A stretch of 64,000 nt of DNA from Phytophthora sp. 'mugwort' (taxonomy: Eukaryota; Oomycota; Peronosporomycetes; Peronosporales; Peronosporaceae). Positions 21,816-33,039 of this stretch are shown piece after piece. Within the stretch, counting starts at the first letter, position 1, and each line of letters starts with the position of its first letter. Position numbers and translations under genes: made by a program. The notes beneath the pieces were generated by a model. It did not search any database and was not told where the DNA came from. It saw only the letters and a list, made by a program, of their open reading frames with translations. Where the stretch lies: positions 2,728,001-2,792,000 of the forward strand of contig JAUCEF010000011.1 of NCBI GenBank assembly GCA_033558025.1. The letters are read 5' to 3'.

Positions 21816-22804
21816 AAATCGCGAGAAATGAAGTCGTCGTCAGGAAACAGCGAGAGTCACTGTTTTCCGGTAGTCTTGATCCGCATGAAGCGCACGAAGA
21901 AGATATAGCCCGCGCGAATGGACAATGTGCCTCGCGAAGAAGCGTGCGGTCCGACGATCGCCCGAAAAGAAACCAGAGTTAGCACAGAGCAGTGCCATGG
22001 TAATAGGCGGAGGTAACGGCAGTCGAATAGATATACATCATTATCTGTTTAAGCACGGTCTTCGTGCACGCAGGAGTTTTATTCCCGACTCTCTCTTTAA
22101 GCAATAACGTTCCAGAACATGGTCCCTCTTGTTGCGATAGCTGCCCGATGCTGAGGGAACTGGTCCAGCAGCCAATGCTTCATCTGTCGGTAGTATTGAA
22201 CTAAATATGCGAATGATTTGGAAATGGTAGAGGGATATCAATAACTTCAGGGCTCCCTCCGACCCAATATGTCGGAGATGTGGCTGTGCACTTTTACCAA
22301 TCCGGGATCTATTCGATTGGTCAAAATAAATCGAGTATTTCAATTTGATTCTCTAAAATGGCATGCAGCCAATATATTGCTCAATTAGATCGTCTGCGAC
22401 GTATCTGGGAATACCAACAATTTATTTTTGCAAGCATTTAACAGGTGAATCACCCACATAGTATAAAGACTTGGACGTCGAGCCGTAGAGGTGTGTCAGT
22501 GAACAATAAGAGTAAAATACGCCTGATTCCAGTTTGGCAGTCTGCCCGGATACATGTACGCCTTCAGCTGCAAATTTGTTGCTGCAACATCTTGAATGTG
22601 GTATGAATGTTGACTGAGGTTACGTTCACGCACGCAGTACCGTGGAATTGATCCATAGATGCTGCCCACCACCTCATTCTTCGGGTATTCCCAATATAAT
22701 ATTAATATTAAGCTCAAGTGTGGTCGGAGTTGTGACGATATTAATCCATAGTGAAGACGAACAATTCGCAGCGTGATACTTCTATGAAGTACCAGTACGA
22801 CAAC

Positions 22805-22842
22805 AGCAGTCAGATTTCGGAAATCTCGGAACTCTGACTGCT
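22805..22842. repeat. 10-bp perfect inverted repeat
   Basis: AGCAGTCAGA (22805-22814) and its exact reverse complement TCTGACTGCT (22833-22842), separated by 18 bases. Confidence 0.85.
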
Positions 22843-23030
22843 TTTGTCAATCACCAGCTGAAATCATTTCGCAAATAATCGAGCAGAGATCTTTTTCAAG
22901 AACGGCTGCAATACTGTACATGCAGCCGAGCATTGCGGAGAAGGGGCACCGCGATCTCACAGCTACTACAGTATAAATCACGGCATCGCATCAACACTCG
23001 CAGGGGTCTCGTTAAAGAAACTTCTGTTTG

Positions 23031-23161
23031 AGCACCTTCAGCACATTTGTGCAACTTTGCGCGCCTTCTAAGCGAAAGCTGCGCACCTTTGATCACCTTC
23101 GCGCACCTTCACTAGAGCACCTTTGAACAATTTTGAGCACCTTCAAAGTGAAGGTGCGCAA
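23031..23161. repeat. GCACCTT(C/T) motif cluster ending in a palindrome
   Basis: GCACCTT occurs at 23032, 23083, 23103, 23117 and 23137, with near copies at 23061 and 23094. The last copy is followed, after AAG, by its reverse complement: GCACCTTCA (23137-23145) and TGAAGGTGC (23149-23157). Confidence 0.8.
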
Positions 23162-24700
23162 CTTCGGCCACAATCATGGCATGAGTGTTTTGATCAAATA
23201 TTTGCAATAGCGTGGTTCAGGCCGGATATCTACACTGGCCGGTCATGCTAGAGCTACTTGTAGTTAGCTCGCAACTTGGTCCACAGCATGCTGCTTGGGA
23301 CAATGACACCCCAGAAGGGAATACGAATTGGGCTGACACACAATTTGCGCAACGTTTGGGCCATTTGAGAGAGAGAGAGAGCAGCCATGGTGTAAGGATC
23401 ATGCAGCACAACATTGACAATAGTCATGCACATCCAATCCCTCCGAATCTAATTTACGCCATCTTAATAGCGGTTCGCAATGTCTCGGGCAGCGTATATT
23501 TGCTCCATTGCGTCGTCATACCTCCTAATAATACGAAGACATACTTGTAAGTAACGTTTGCGGTAACACGATGAAAGCACAGCATTTACCTTGTGAATTC
23601 GCTGTGGGTAGCCAAGACGAGCACCAGAACAATCGCGGCGGCTTCTAAATCGACATTGTAAGTGACACGCGTAGTCAGCCACCGCTAGCATCCTCCACCA
23701 GCTCTGCGTGGTTCGACTTCCAGTTCGTCAAAGCACTGCTAACATTAGTAATAATTCCTGAGGAATGAGGTGATTGTATGTTGCCGGTGGTATCCGCAGC
23801 GTTACCTCCGGCCTTCGGGACTGTAGATACGACTCGGAGGACAGCACCGGAAATCGATCGATGATCTCGCAGACTCGATCTGTGTCAGGGAAATGATGAA
23901 TCCTAAAAGGAGTTCTTCCACATCTATGGGGTAGTTGCATTGAAGGGTAAGCGGGGCTCATCGCGTCTTATTCTGCTTGGTACGCTCGCACGTGACGCTG
24001 CTCGCTTGCTAGACGGAGTTTGACAACGTCACCCCTAACGCAGCTGCAGCGCGACGTGGGATCGGTTCACATCGGTTGATAGGAGTGTTCGTAGCAGAAA
24101 GCAGCGTAACTTCAGGTGTACTCCTAGTAGCAGACGACCCCGCCCCTGCCCTATAGATGACCAAGCTCAGATTGTGTCACTTGTGATGGATGGTCCACTA
24201 ACCAGTCGTCTAAGGGCTCCCCGCTTTGGTCGTTCGGCTCGGTATCGAGCATGTTGCCTACGTCCGTTGGTTATGGGTCATAAACGTTAATGCTATCGTC
24301 GTCGCTTAGCTCGTCACCGTCGAGTTCATAACTTGTGTCATCGCTCGTGTCGTCAGCGGATGCTCCAAACTCCCAGTTCGCCGTGCCAGCATCTAAGATG
24401 CATCGCATTTTCAGAAAAGCGTGATAAGAATTTGTGAGATGGGAGACGCTGCATCGCGTTAACTACTGAAAGCGGCTCGGCTTGTACAACATTTGTACTT
24501 TTCACAGTCGGAAAGCACAGGTGGGGTTGGAATTGGTGATCGCGAGTCCCGAGGTCAAGTCATCACGATCCAAAGAAGTGGTACGCGTTCCCTCAGAACA
24601 TTGAGGTAGGAAAAGGCCCAACAGGATGACACGCGAACCTAAACCGAATCAAACTCTTGAATTGAATCCCACAAGCCTTCTCTAGCCTCTCCGCTTCGAT

Positions 24701-24720
24701 TTGTAACAGGTTATCAGCTG
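24701..24720 (+). promoter_or_regulatory. Copia LTR end and primer-binding site candidate
   Basis: TTGTAACA ends like an LTR and is followed at once by GGTTATCAGCTG, which resembles the tRNA-derived primer-binding sites (TGGTATCAGAGC type) of copia elements. The gag ATG is 22 bases further on. Confidence 0.4.
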
Positions 24721-24741
24721 CAAGTTATAAGGAACTGAGGT

Positions 24742-26460
24742 ATGTCGGAAAGCAGCGACGAGCACGACGACTTATCCGAGCGTGAGGCCGAGGACGTGGG
24801 TGATGTGGACAACCAGCCTCAGCAACGCCCGCAAGCAGGACCTAGCGGTAAACAGGCGATCAAAGGGGTTCGGAATCTCGACTATCCAAAGCACGACCCG
24901 GACAGCCGGTCAAACTGCATCGACTATGGGTTTGTGACTTGGCTGCGCGGTTTTGAGCGGCACGCTAGAAACGCACAACGTCTGAACAATGAGAACTGGT
25001 CTGAAGGCGTCCGCAGATCTGCGCTGGATAACTACCTCGCTGCCGAGCCGATGCATGGGTCACGGAGATGGAAGATACGCTTAATGGCCTGAACTATGAC
25101 CAGTTCGTGAACCCGCTCAAGCAGCAATGTGCGACGAAGAAGTCTCGCAGCGCACTCCTGGAAACCCTATCGTCGACGCCCAAGAAGGGCAGCGAGACAT
25201 TCGAGATGTACGCCACACGCCTGAAAGGAATGGCGTCCAGCGTTCGAGGCGGGTTAGTTGCTAGCAGCGACATCACATTAACAACGTTCATAAAACGTGC
25301 CCTACTGGAGTAGGCTGACTTCGTGAAAGCCCCAGATTGACATCGACTCGGAGGTGCCAGAGGAAGAGTGAAAGCAGGCACTGAGCATCATTGAAAGGCT
25401 CGCGACCGGTGATGGAGCAAGGAAGCCACAGAAGCGTGTCGGAGGAGCCACAGCAAACCGCGCTCAGAGTGTTCGGAAACGTGCAGCAGAAGCTGAACCA
25501 GCGAAGAGCAGTGGGTATCAGCACAAGAGAGCGGCAAATGCAGCAATGGCAGAAGGCAGCAAAATGGGCAGACATGGTAAGCACCGCGAATGAGGGTGAA
25601 TCGGGATTTCATCGACCTTCATTGTATATACAAGTTCGAGAACGGCGAGGTGTGCGATACGAAGGGGCACGACCGCTGGACCCACGCAAAATACTGTCCG
25701 GAGAAGCCGGTACTACCATTGAAGAACAAGACCGCGGCAAAGCCCATGTGATGGAAAGAAGTGTAGCAGAAGCAAAGGATGGCAAGAACGACAAGGCGAG
25801 GTGGGCGACTACGTGCAGTATGGCTACTCCTTTGCAGTTCACGACGGCGACCAACAATCGCCGCAGTCAAAAACAGTCTGGGCTCTCGACTCAGCTTGGT
25901 CGTATCACATGACCGGAGGCCGCAGCATCCTGTGCGGAATTAAGAACGGCCCAATGTTGCATGTGACGATCGGCAACGGCGTACACATGATATCGACCGA
26001 AGTTGAGGATGTGAACCTAACAGTACAGAAGATTCGGATTAAGGAAGTCTACTACGTTCCAGGTCTCCTCCGAAACCTTACTTCGGTGGGTAGGCTCTCG
26101 CACGCTGGCATCTTCTTCAACACTCGTCCTAATGGAACCGCCGTCTGCGTCAACGCCAAGAATCAAATTGTATTCATGTGCAACCGACGGGACGAGCTGT
26201 TTGCGATCGAGTCGCAACATGACGGACTGCGCGACAAAGAAACCGCCGCTTATTCCATGGAACAAGACGAGTATACGGAAGATGGATGCCACGCTCGCCT
26301 CGGTCACCTGAACCCCGCCGATCTGCGTAAGGTCGAGCCGCAATGGCTAGCGAATGGCCTGAAGATCACTCACAAGCGCAAACACGACGACGACAATTGT
26401 GAGCACCGCCTCTTGGAAAGATCAAGCGCGGCCGTCTGCCACCATTTCCTTCTGTGTTAA
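24742..26460 (+). pseudogene. Truncated Ty1/copia gag-protease-preintegrase
   Basis: The ATG at 24742 opens an acidic Gag start and a helical Gag (RNLDYPKHDP, then, after a frameshift near 25070, NGLNYDQFVNPLKQQC and ETFEMYATRLKGMA). A zinc-knuckle-like pattern (C, then VCDTKGHDRWTHAKYC) lies near 25640-25715 in another frame. The protease region has WALDSAWSYHMTGG near 25880; the copia consensus is LDSGAS-HM, so the catalytic D-S-G reads D-S-A. The last part is a GAG-preintegrase domain with GCHARLGHLNPADLRKV. It stops at 26458-26460. The integrase core, RT and RNase H are absent, and LTR pieces of another family follow directly, so the 3' part was lost. Confidence 0.75.
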
Positions 26461-27150
26461 AGTACGGAATTCAATTTCCGTACGTTCTAGCCGTTCACTG
26501 AGAGTTAGTATACTCTCCGCTGCACACTTCCTCTCGCAAGGTGCTGTGTGACCCGTCACAAGGACAACCTGGGCTGTATGAAGCTTTCCCATAAACACTC
26601 TTCAAAATCAAAGGAAGTACATTCATGTGCGCTTTTCTTTCGTTCAAGAGATGGAAAAGCAACTGATACAACATACCCGAAATGTTGATGGGGGTGTTAG
26701 TGATGTTGCCCACACCACACGCCACCTCTGAAGAGCGACACGTTACTCTTCATGTAACCCCGTTACATCGCCCCACTTATATTCGGTTATCAGCCAATCA
26801 CTTGCAATGTGGGTCTGACACCTTCACTCGCACAGTCAAAAGGATCGACAAGACGCAGAGCTCTTGCGCTGGGATGAGTCATAATCACTCCCTAAAGTTA
26901 TGAATTTGCACAGCCCTTGACTTCTCATGTGGGGCGACACGGTATCATTTGGTCGAGCGCAGGATGAAGTTGAACAACTTTAACATGTGCAGTACCGTTT
27001 CGCCGCTTGCGCTAGAGCCACCCAATTGGAAACTGTCTAGGTTTCATGATAGGTAACTTATAGTTTGTATTGAAAGCCACGCTTAATCACCTATAAATAT
27101 ACCTTACTATGGTAACTAGTTCTCCACAGACGAGGGGACTTGTGAACCGG
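26461..27150. repeat. Scrambled pieces of the gypsy LTR family
   Basis: Three pieces match the LTR of copy A. At 26493-26560 there is a plus-strand R/U5 piece (GTTCACTGAGAGTTAGTATA and onward). At 26700-26767 there is an LTR start in minus orientation: its palindrome TGTAACCCCGTTACA is at 26753-26767, it extends leftward, and a purine tract lies to its right. At 27045-27150 there is a plus-strand piece with a TATA box (27092-27099) up to the point where the first piece would continue. The order and strands do not fit a single LTR. A small palindrome with GTACGGAA arms sits at 26462-26483 at the junction with copia. Confidence 0.55.
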
Positions 27151-27766
27151 TTTACGGAAGCTTACCATAATCACAGTTGTCAACTCTAAATCCTGGATTC
27201 CTAATCACAGGGCCACTCATGACCGGGTTGCCACCTACAAGCTTCATCGTCTTCTCCACCAGTTTATGCCAACCTTCGCATCTGATGCAAGGACGTAAAA
27301 ACGTACATCTTGCTTCGTGGGTCCAGCTTGCCGATCCTAGGTGATCTTTGCTGATAGAGGCAGTTTCAATCGCAAAGATAACATTTACCAACTTGAATTT
27401 CCTCGTATGCAAAGACATCTCGGCGACCTCGGACGTGCAAGTCGGAGATGGTGAAACAAGCAGCCCCAGACGGCGGATCTCTTCATGCTGAATAAGCGTT
27501 GTGTGGTATCCTGCTGGCGGGGAAGTTCAAACGTGCGTCACATACATTTGTTCACGAGAGATTCGAGGGAATCACTGTGATTCTTGAAGCGCCAGCTGGC
27601 CAGCCGAAATAACGTTACAGCCATCATTTTTTTTATCGTATGGAGCTGTTGGCTGTAGAGGTGGAGACGATCACCGCTGTGCTCTCACAGAGCCTTTGGG
27701 AGGTTTCCCGCCAACCTTAGAGGTCTCCACGTCGACCCAAGAAGCCTTCTCCGAAAGGGAAGCTTA

Positions 27767-30120
27767 AGTGGTGCATCGGCGCCAACTAGGACAAAGTCTA
27801 AGGCTTCAAAGCCGAAGCCTAAACCAGCTAAGCCTCATAACAAAGCTAAGGCATTGAACGATGCCGTTGAGATGCCACTGAGGTACGTACACTCACCTGA
27901 CGCCGCTGTCGCGACGAAGGACTCGAAGGTTCGTCAGCGTCGTTCGGCATCCATGCCGCCGGACACTCGCCCGAACCCCGCTGTTCGTCTGTAGGTCGCC
28001 TAGCTTCGAGGCGGACTCTGTTTGCCTCGTCCACTCGGGTGAGGACAGTGAAGGCGACGAGGGCAACCAGTCCATGGCAGCGCTGGATATGCTGCCCGGG
28101 GGTGGGACTTCTCCTCATGCTCCAACGGAGAAGAAGGCTCTGCACCCCAAAATGTCTGACCAGACAGACATCTCTGTCGACAGAGATGTCAACTCGGACC
28201 CACGACTGCCACTTCACACTGGAAGAGAACAAGGCTCGAGCGAGGACCGCTAAATACAAGCACGCTATCGTTTTGAAGCGTGATGCTTCTCGACCTCCTG
28301 TCAGGGATCTAACGAGATCGAGACTAGTTGTACCACACCGACGGCCCACGGACTCTCCACTCTTCAGCCTTTCCCAAAGATCGTCAATGATCTCGATGAT
28401 CAGGAGGCAATCCATGCACCAGACTCTTCGTGTTGGCAGATGATGTTGCGTGTGTTGAAGTGCCGGTTTGCATATGTTGTGCATGTGTGGGTTTGCGTGA
28501 GTTATGGTTTTTTTGGTATTGATGCGCATTACTATACCAAATGCTTCTTATAGGTCAGCTGGTTTAGTCTCTCTATGCCAGCCAGCAGTTAGCGGGTTCG
28601 AGTCCCGATTTGACCACATCTTTTGCATCATCCCACTACACATATGGGATACCTGATGGGATTAGAAAATTCACCGTAGAAAAGACAGTAGAAGAAATGA
28701 GCTAGGAAGGTAGAGAACATGACATCAATCAGACTCACTTTTGGTTTTGCAACCTCGCCAAAACGCCTTCTTCATTGACTCGCCACGCACGCTCTTTCTC
28801 TCCTACTTTTACTCCTACTTTCGTGCATCTGAACACGACGCAAGCACTTCTCGCCGGATGTCAGTGTGAATGCCTGGAGCATCTTGGTTCTCACAGGAAC
28901 CCCATTGGAGGCTTTATCTCGACCAGCGCCTACGAACGCGTCCTAGCGGAACAGCTGTTTCTCTTTCAGGAAAACCTTTACGCTGCGGGATGCGTACGTC
29001 TCGCACCCCACCGTATTCCGCTGAAGGTGTTCACCAGCCTTCGCAAAACGGCTGATAACAAGGGTGGGCTACGCCCTGTGTGGGATTTCCCTTTGGTTAA
29101 ACCTGAGGGAACCTACACCAAAGCCGAGGGTGAAAACCACTTCTGGCACAGGGTGCCTCTCCGTGGGCACTCCGTCCAGGGACGTACGAGACCAGTTCGC
29201 TCACTCTGTCGGCAAGCATCAGCTCAAGAGTGAGCTCCAGCGATTGGAGCAGTGGAATTACTCCGAGATTTGGTACGGCGTCCGTTCATCAGGACGCGTA
29301 CCAGGCTCGGCTGCCAAAAAAGCATCGGGTAACTTACACCCCTGGCGCTTCGACTCCCAGACGTCAACCGGCTTCGGGCAGTCAACCTGGAGTCGTTCGA
29401 TCGGCGTTCACGAGTTCTGCGAGTAGGTAAATCGCTCCACTTCACAAGAAGCAGCACTTTCCGCGATGCCGCATCCCGCGGACTATCCACTCCACGTGGT
29501 AGTGGGGGTTCCCTCTCGGTCAAGCAAGACCGGAGCGGGCATTTGACGACTACCCCCTCTAGCCGCCTGCTTTGGCAGCGGTTTCTGGACCTTCTCCGTC
29601 CCCTGCCTCGGCTCTCCCGCCCTAGTGCAGCGGGACCTGAGTGCCCTTCACGAGCGTGTAATCGCTCTGAAGATAGCACTGGGGGTTGGTCTTGGTGGTC
29701 AAGCGGCCTAGGCAGTTGGGCATCAGGTTCACTTCGACCGTCGTGGAGTCACGTCGACTCGCAGCATAGTGCTACACGAGCGAGTCGACTGCCGAGCTCG
29801 AGTTGATGACACGTTGTGTCTGTCGGGCCGGCTCGGCCAAGCCGTTGATGAGGTCCGTCGTTACCAGGATCAGGCTGCTGAGAGCCGCAAGCTTATCAAC
29901 AGCCTTATGCATACGGCCATTGGCGGGCGCCGCCATATTCCATGGTAGCCCATCGTACGGGACTCAGGCCTACTCTCCTCCGGCGTATGACAAGCTTGTG
30001 TACAACTACGGTATCCATTTGCTTCTACTGGGCGCTCGGTGCCAGAAACTTAATATCGTTTCGAAGAGGTGCATTCATCTCTTCGCGGTCATCCTTCGCT
30101 CCATGCGGATCTTGCTACCG
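27767..30120 (+). pseudogene. Opposite-strand conserved coding region of gypsy copy B
   Basis: A frame open at 27767-27994 encodes a Lys/Pro/Ala-rich basic start (TRTKSKASKPKPKPAKPHNK), like the basic start in copy A. After the insert around 28.45-28.77 kb the frame at 28775-29233 has STSAYERVLAEQLFLFQENL, LAPHRIPLKVFTSLRK and GLRPVWDFPLVKPEG. Next come FAHSVGKHQLKSELQRLEQW and SGRVPGSAAKKASGNLHPW near 29200-29345. The Tyr/Pro-rich end has YGTQAYSPPAYDK near 29955. All blocks have counterparts in the same order in copy A at 8200-10229. Function unknown; Gag-like by composition and position only. Confidence 0.5.
28554..28617 (+). repeat. tRNA-like sequence with A and B boxes (SINE-like)
   Basis: TGGTTTAGT (28561-28569) fits the pol III A box and GGTTCGAGTCC (28596-28606) is a perfect B box. 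The T-arm pairs 4 of 5 positions around loop TTCGAGT. The ends GGTCA and TGACC can pair, and CCA follows at 28615-28617. At 63-64 nt it is too short for a normal tRNA and no proper anticodon arm can be drawn. It is therefore a tRNA pseudogene or the head of a tRNA-derived SINE, with unrelated sequence following to about 28.7 kb. It lies inside the coding region of gypsy copy B. Confidence 0.55.
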
Positions 30121-32985
30121 CTTCAGACGGCCCACATTATAGGTCAGGTGGGTCGACATCGGCTTCGGCAAGTAGATGGTGTAGGCGTTCATGCCTTACC
30201 AGGACCGCGAAAGGTCCAATGAAACGGTGCTTCTGCTTGTTCCTAGCAACAGCACTTACGGTCACCAGAGATAGGTTACATAAGAAGACTAGTTCAAAAC
30301 CAGAACCCTTGGAGGAAAGTGCTTTCCGACCCCCCCCCCCCCCCCACTTATGACGGAAGCTTCATGGCCACCTCGGATAGTGAGAGGCACTCGACGGTGC
30401 CTCAATCGATTCAAGTAAAACGAGTGGAGCCGCTCGATGCGTGAACCGCATTATTGATCGCAAACTCAACAATGGGCAAAGTGGCCGCCCATCGGAGCTG
30501 TGCTTCCGCACAGACACTGCGTAGCGTATTGTCGAGAAACCGACCGATGCGCTACCATCCGTCTGCGGATGGCCGACGGCTGACATAAGCAACCTGGCTC
30601 CCAACAAAGAGTACATCGCCTTCCGAAAGGCAGCGGTAAATCGCAGGTCAAAGACAGTGGTCTCTGATAGACCATGATGGCGAAACACGCTCTCTGAGAA
30701 TAATCCTGCGGATTGTTCGCCCGTGGAGATATTAGGCACCGTAGCCAGGTGAACTATCTTGCTCAGACGGCACACGAACACCAAAATTGCGGTGTTGTTG
30801 CGGTCGCCGGCTGGTTAGCCAAAGTCAACGTCGATGCTCATCGGCCGCCTGCATTCGCTGTGAACGGACATGCTCTGCATCGGAGCCGAGGCGTGGCCTG
30901 CGGGCTTGTCCCGCTAACATGTTTCGTATGTACAGACGTACTGGCGACCCGCTTGTACGTATGGGCAAACCAAAACGTCGGAGAGATCGCATGGAAGGTC
31001 TTCTCTCAGCCAAGCTGTCCACTAGAAGGACCGTCGTGCGCTTCATGAAGGATATCATGCTTCAGATCCTCATCGTTGCGAACCATGATCCGCGGTGGAA
31101 TATATGGCTCTAGTCGGTAGTAAAGAAAGCCGTCCACCGACTCACAGCGGCGAAGCTGAGCTCGCTGGCGAGGCGAAAACAATTCAGCTTTGGCAACCTT
31201 GTCGGTGGTGAAATGCTAGAAAACAAGGCGGGAGGGGGCTAGGAGGACATCCTCCTGATACGCGGCGCGTATCCGATCGTAGAGATCTGTTGTAACCCGA
31301 CTAAGTTGCGCGAGAGCATTGTCGGGTCGATGTGATAATGCGCCCGCAAGCACGTTCAGCTTTCTAGGTTTGTACTTAACGCGGAAGTTGTATTCCGCAA
31401 AGATGGACAACCAGCGGGCCATCCGCTGCGACAAATGAGGCGAATGAATCGCAGTCCGCAAGGACGTGTGGTTGGTGAAGATAACAAAGGGGCATGATTT
31501 CAGGAGGCGCGCCCGAAACTTGACAAGGGCGTACTTCATGACAAGTAGCTTCTTGTCATGAACACGATAGTTCCGCTCCGCAGTCTTTTGCTGCCGGAAC
31601 TGGAACGAGATGACACGTTCGTGTCCATCATTGTGTAGTTGTAGCAATACACAACCGATTGCGTAGTCGGAGGCGTCACAGACGACGCTGAAAGCCTTCG
31701 ACGCGTTTGGCAAGACCAACACAGGAGCGCTCTGAATGCTCTGGTTGACGCCGCGAGTGCATCTTTGAGTGGTTTCTCCCTCGGCCAGTCGGTGTCCTCT
31801 TGAGAAGTTCCGACAAGGGTCTAGTCATCTCGGCATACCCGGCACTGTATTTGTGTAGATAGCTGGCCCCAGTCCCAACCATTTGCAAGGTCTATTGAGA
31901 CCTGGGCATTTGCCAAGCCGAAATGGTCTTGCCATTCTCCGGGTCGACACGCGCACCTGCGCGACCGACAAAGCAGCCGAGGAATTTGATCTTCTCGGCC
32001 GCGAACACGCACTTGTCAATGCTGGCGTAGCGCTTGTTGGCTTGCGTGACCTCCGACACTCGACGGAGGTGCCCAAATGCACCTCATGAGCTGTCTTGCA
32101 TCTTTCGGTACGGTTATGGACGATTATATCGTCAAAGTACGTTTGCGTGAATGCACGCAATGGTCGGAACAACTGCATGATCAAGCGATTGAACGCTGCT
32201 GGGGCGTTCGACAATCGTTGTGGCATCACCAGCCGCTCCCACAGCATTTTGCTTGGGGCATGAGTGGGATCTCGCTCTCGCGCATCAGGATCCGTAATAT
32301 CCATCTACCAGATCTAGGTCGATGAACAATATATAACCCGCCATGCTGTTAAATAGAACATCCTTTCGCGGTATCGGTGTCTGTGCCGTTGTTCATCTTA
32401 TTGAACGCGTGATCCAGATGACACTCCCCGTTCTGTTTTCGAATGCAGATGGTGGGCGTCGGGCGCGGAGACTTGGACTTACGCATCCTGCCTGCCTTCG
32501 CCTTCGCGGCGAAGAAGGCATCCATGACCACGAACTGTTCGCGCGGAGGGCCAGTGTTTGGTGACTCATTACTTTATGCCCGGTGAGAGATCGGCCTCAT
32601 GTCTGACTGCAGGATCGGGTAGGATTTTTGGCGGCAATCCTTTGACACCAAGTCCTTGAGCTCGTGTAAAAGATAATACACGGGATCCTTTAAGTTCTTC
32701 ATAGTTTCAGAACCATATCGGGCAGCATGTCGCTTCTTGATGTCATCCAAGACATCCTCGTCCATAACGGATGAAGAGTTCAACTCCTCGGGAGGTGGCT
32801 TAGGCCGTTTGAGGATCAGCTTATCGATCTCGCCGGCCTTTATTCGACCAGGAAGTTCTGCCACATGGACAGCGGTTCCAGGTGGATACCGCCCGCCTTC
32901 ACGCGCCATCCCGTCGCACCATCGAGTACGTGATAGTTCTCGGGGAACGCGGTTGGGACTTGAGTGCTCTTCTCTAGGCCGGCCA
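30110..32985 (-). pseudogene. Ty3/gypsy pol, copy B
   Basis: On the minus strand the linker (YHVLDGATGWRVKAGGIHLE near 32905, then IKAGEIDKL and LNSSSVMDEDVL) and the RT start (MDAFFAAKAKAG, 32525) match copy A. RT has LVMPQRLSNAPAAFNRLIMQ and TYFDDIIVHNRT near 32125. RNase H is one open frame (31722-31216) with VCDASDYAIGCVL, TAERNYRVHDKKLLVMKYAL and SHRPDNAL. Integrase (31060-30362) has the finger region, VFVCRLSKIVHLAT and MSAVGHPQTDGSAS, where copy A has DRQTERV: the Glu block is damaged. The C-terminal KHRFIGPFAVLV lies near 30240. Numerous shifts make it inactive. Confidence 0.8.
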
Positions 32986-33039
32986 CGGTGGGCCAAAGAT
33001 GGTATTCCACCCACCCACCTATCGCTCGAGCAGGGTTTG

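Larger units (their letters stand above)
21816..24700. other. Long gene-free stretch
   Basis: Frames up to 112 codons occur on both strands but none has a recognisable domain, and frames change strand at random. Minus frames near 23464-23961 and an acidic Asp/Ser-rich minus frame near 24290-24400 may be remains of one old gene. The two notable structures are an inverted repeat (22805-22842) and a motif array (23031-23161). The last part, up to 24708, should be the 5' LTR of the copia element. Confidence 0.35.
27660..32990 (-). mobile_element. Ty3/gypsy retrotransposon, copy B (mirror of copy A)
   Basis: Copy B repeats the plan of copy A in reverse: pol on the minus strand (about 32985-30110) and the second conserved coding region on the plus strand (27767 to about 30120), ending tail to tail. 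LTR pieces lie to its left (26461-27150), at the start side of the second coding region as in copy A. A tRNA-like insert at 28554-28617 and flanking DNA interrupts it. To the right it meets the DIRS-like element between about 32985 and 33040. It is heavily mutated. Confidence 0.7.

Noticed and set aside
27846..28529. Minus-strand frame of 227 codons as a gene
   Set aside because: Low-complexity Arg-rich product, opposite to the basic start of the gypsy coding region; no family signature.
28554..28617. Functional tRNA gene
   Set aside because: Only 63-64 nt; no normal anticodon arm can be formed although A and B boxes and the T arm are good.
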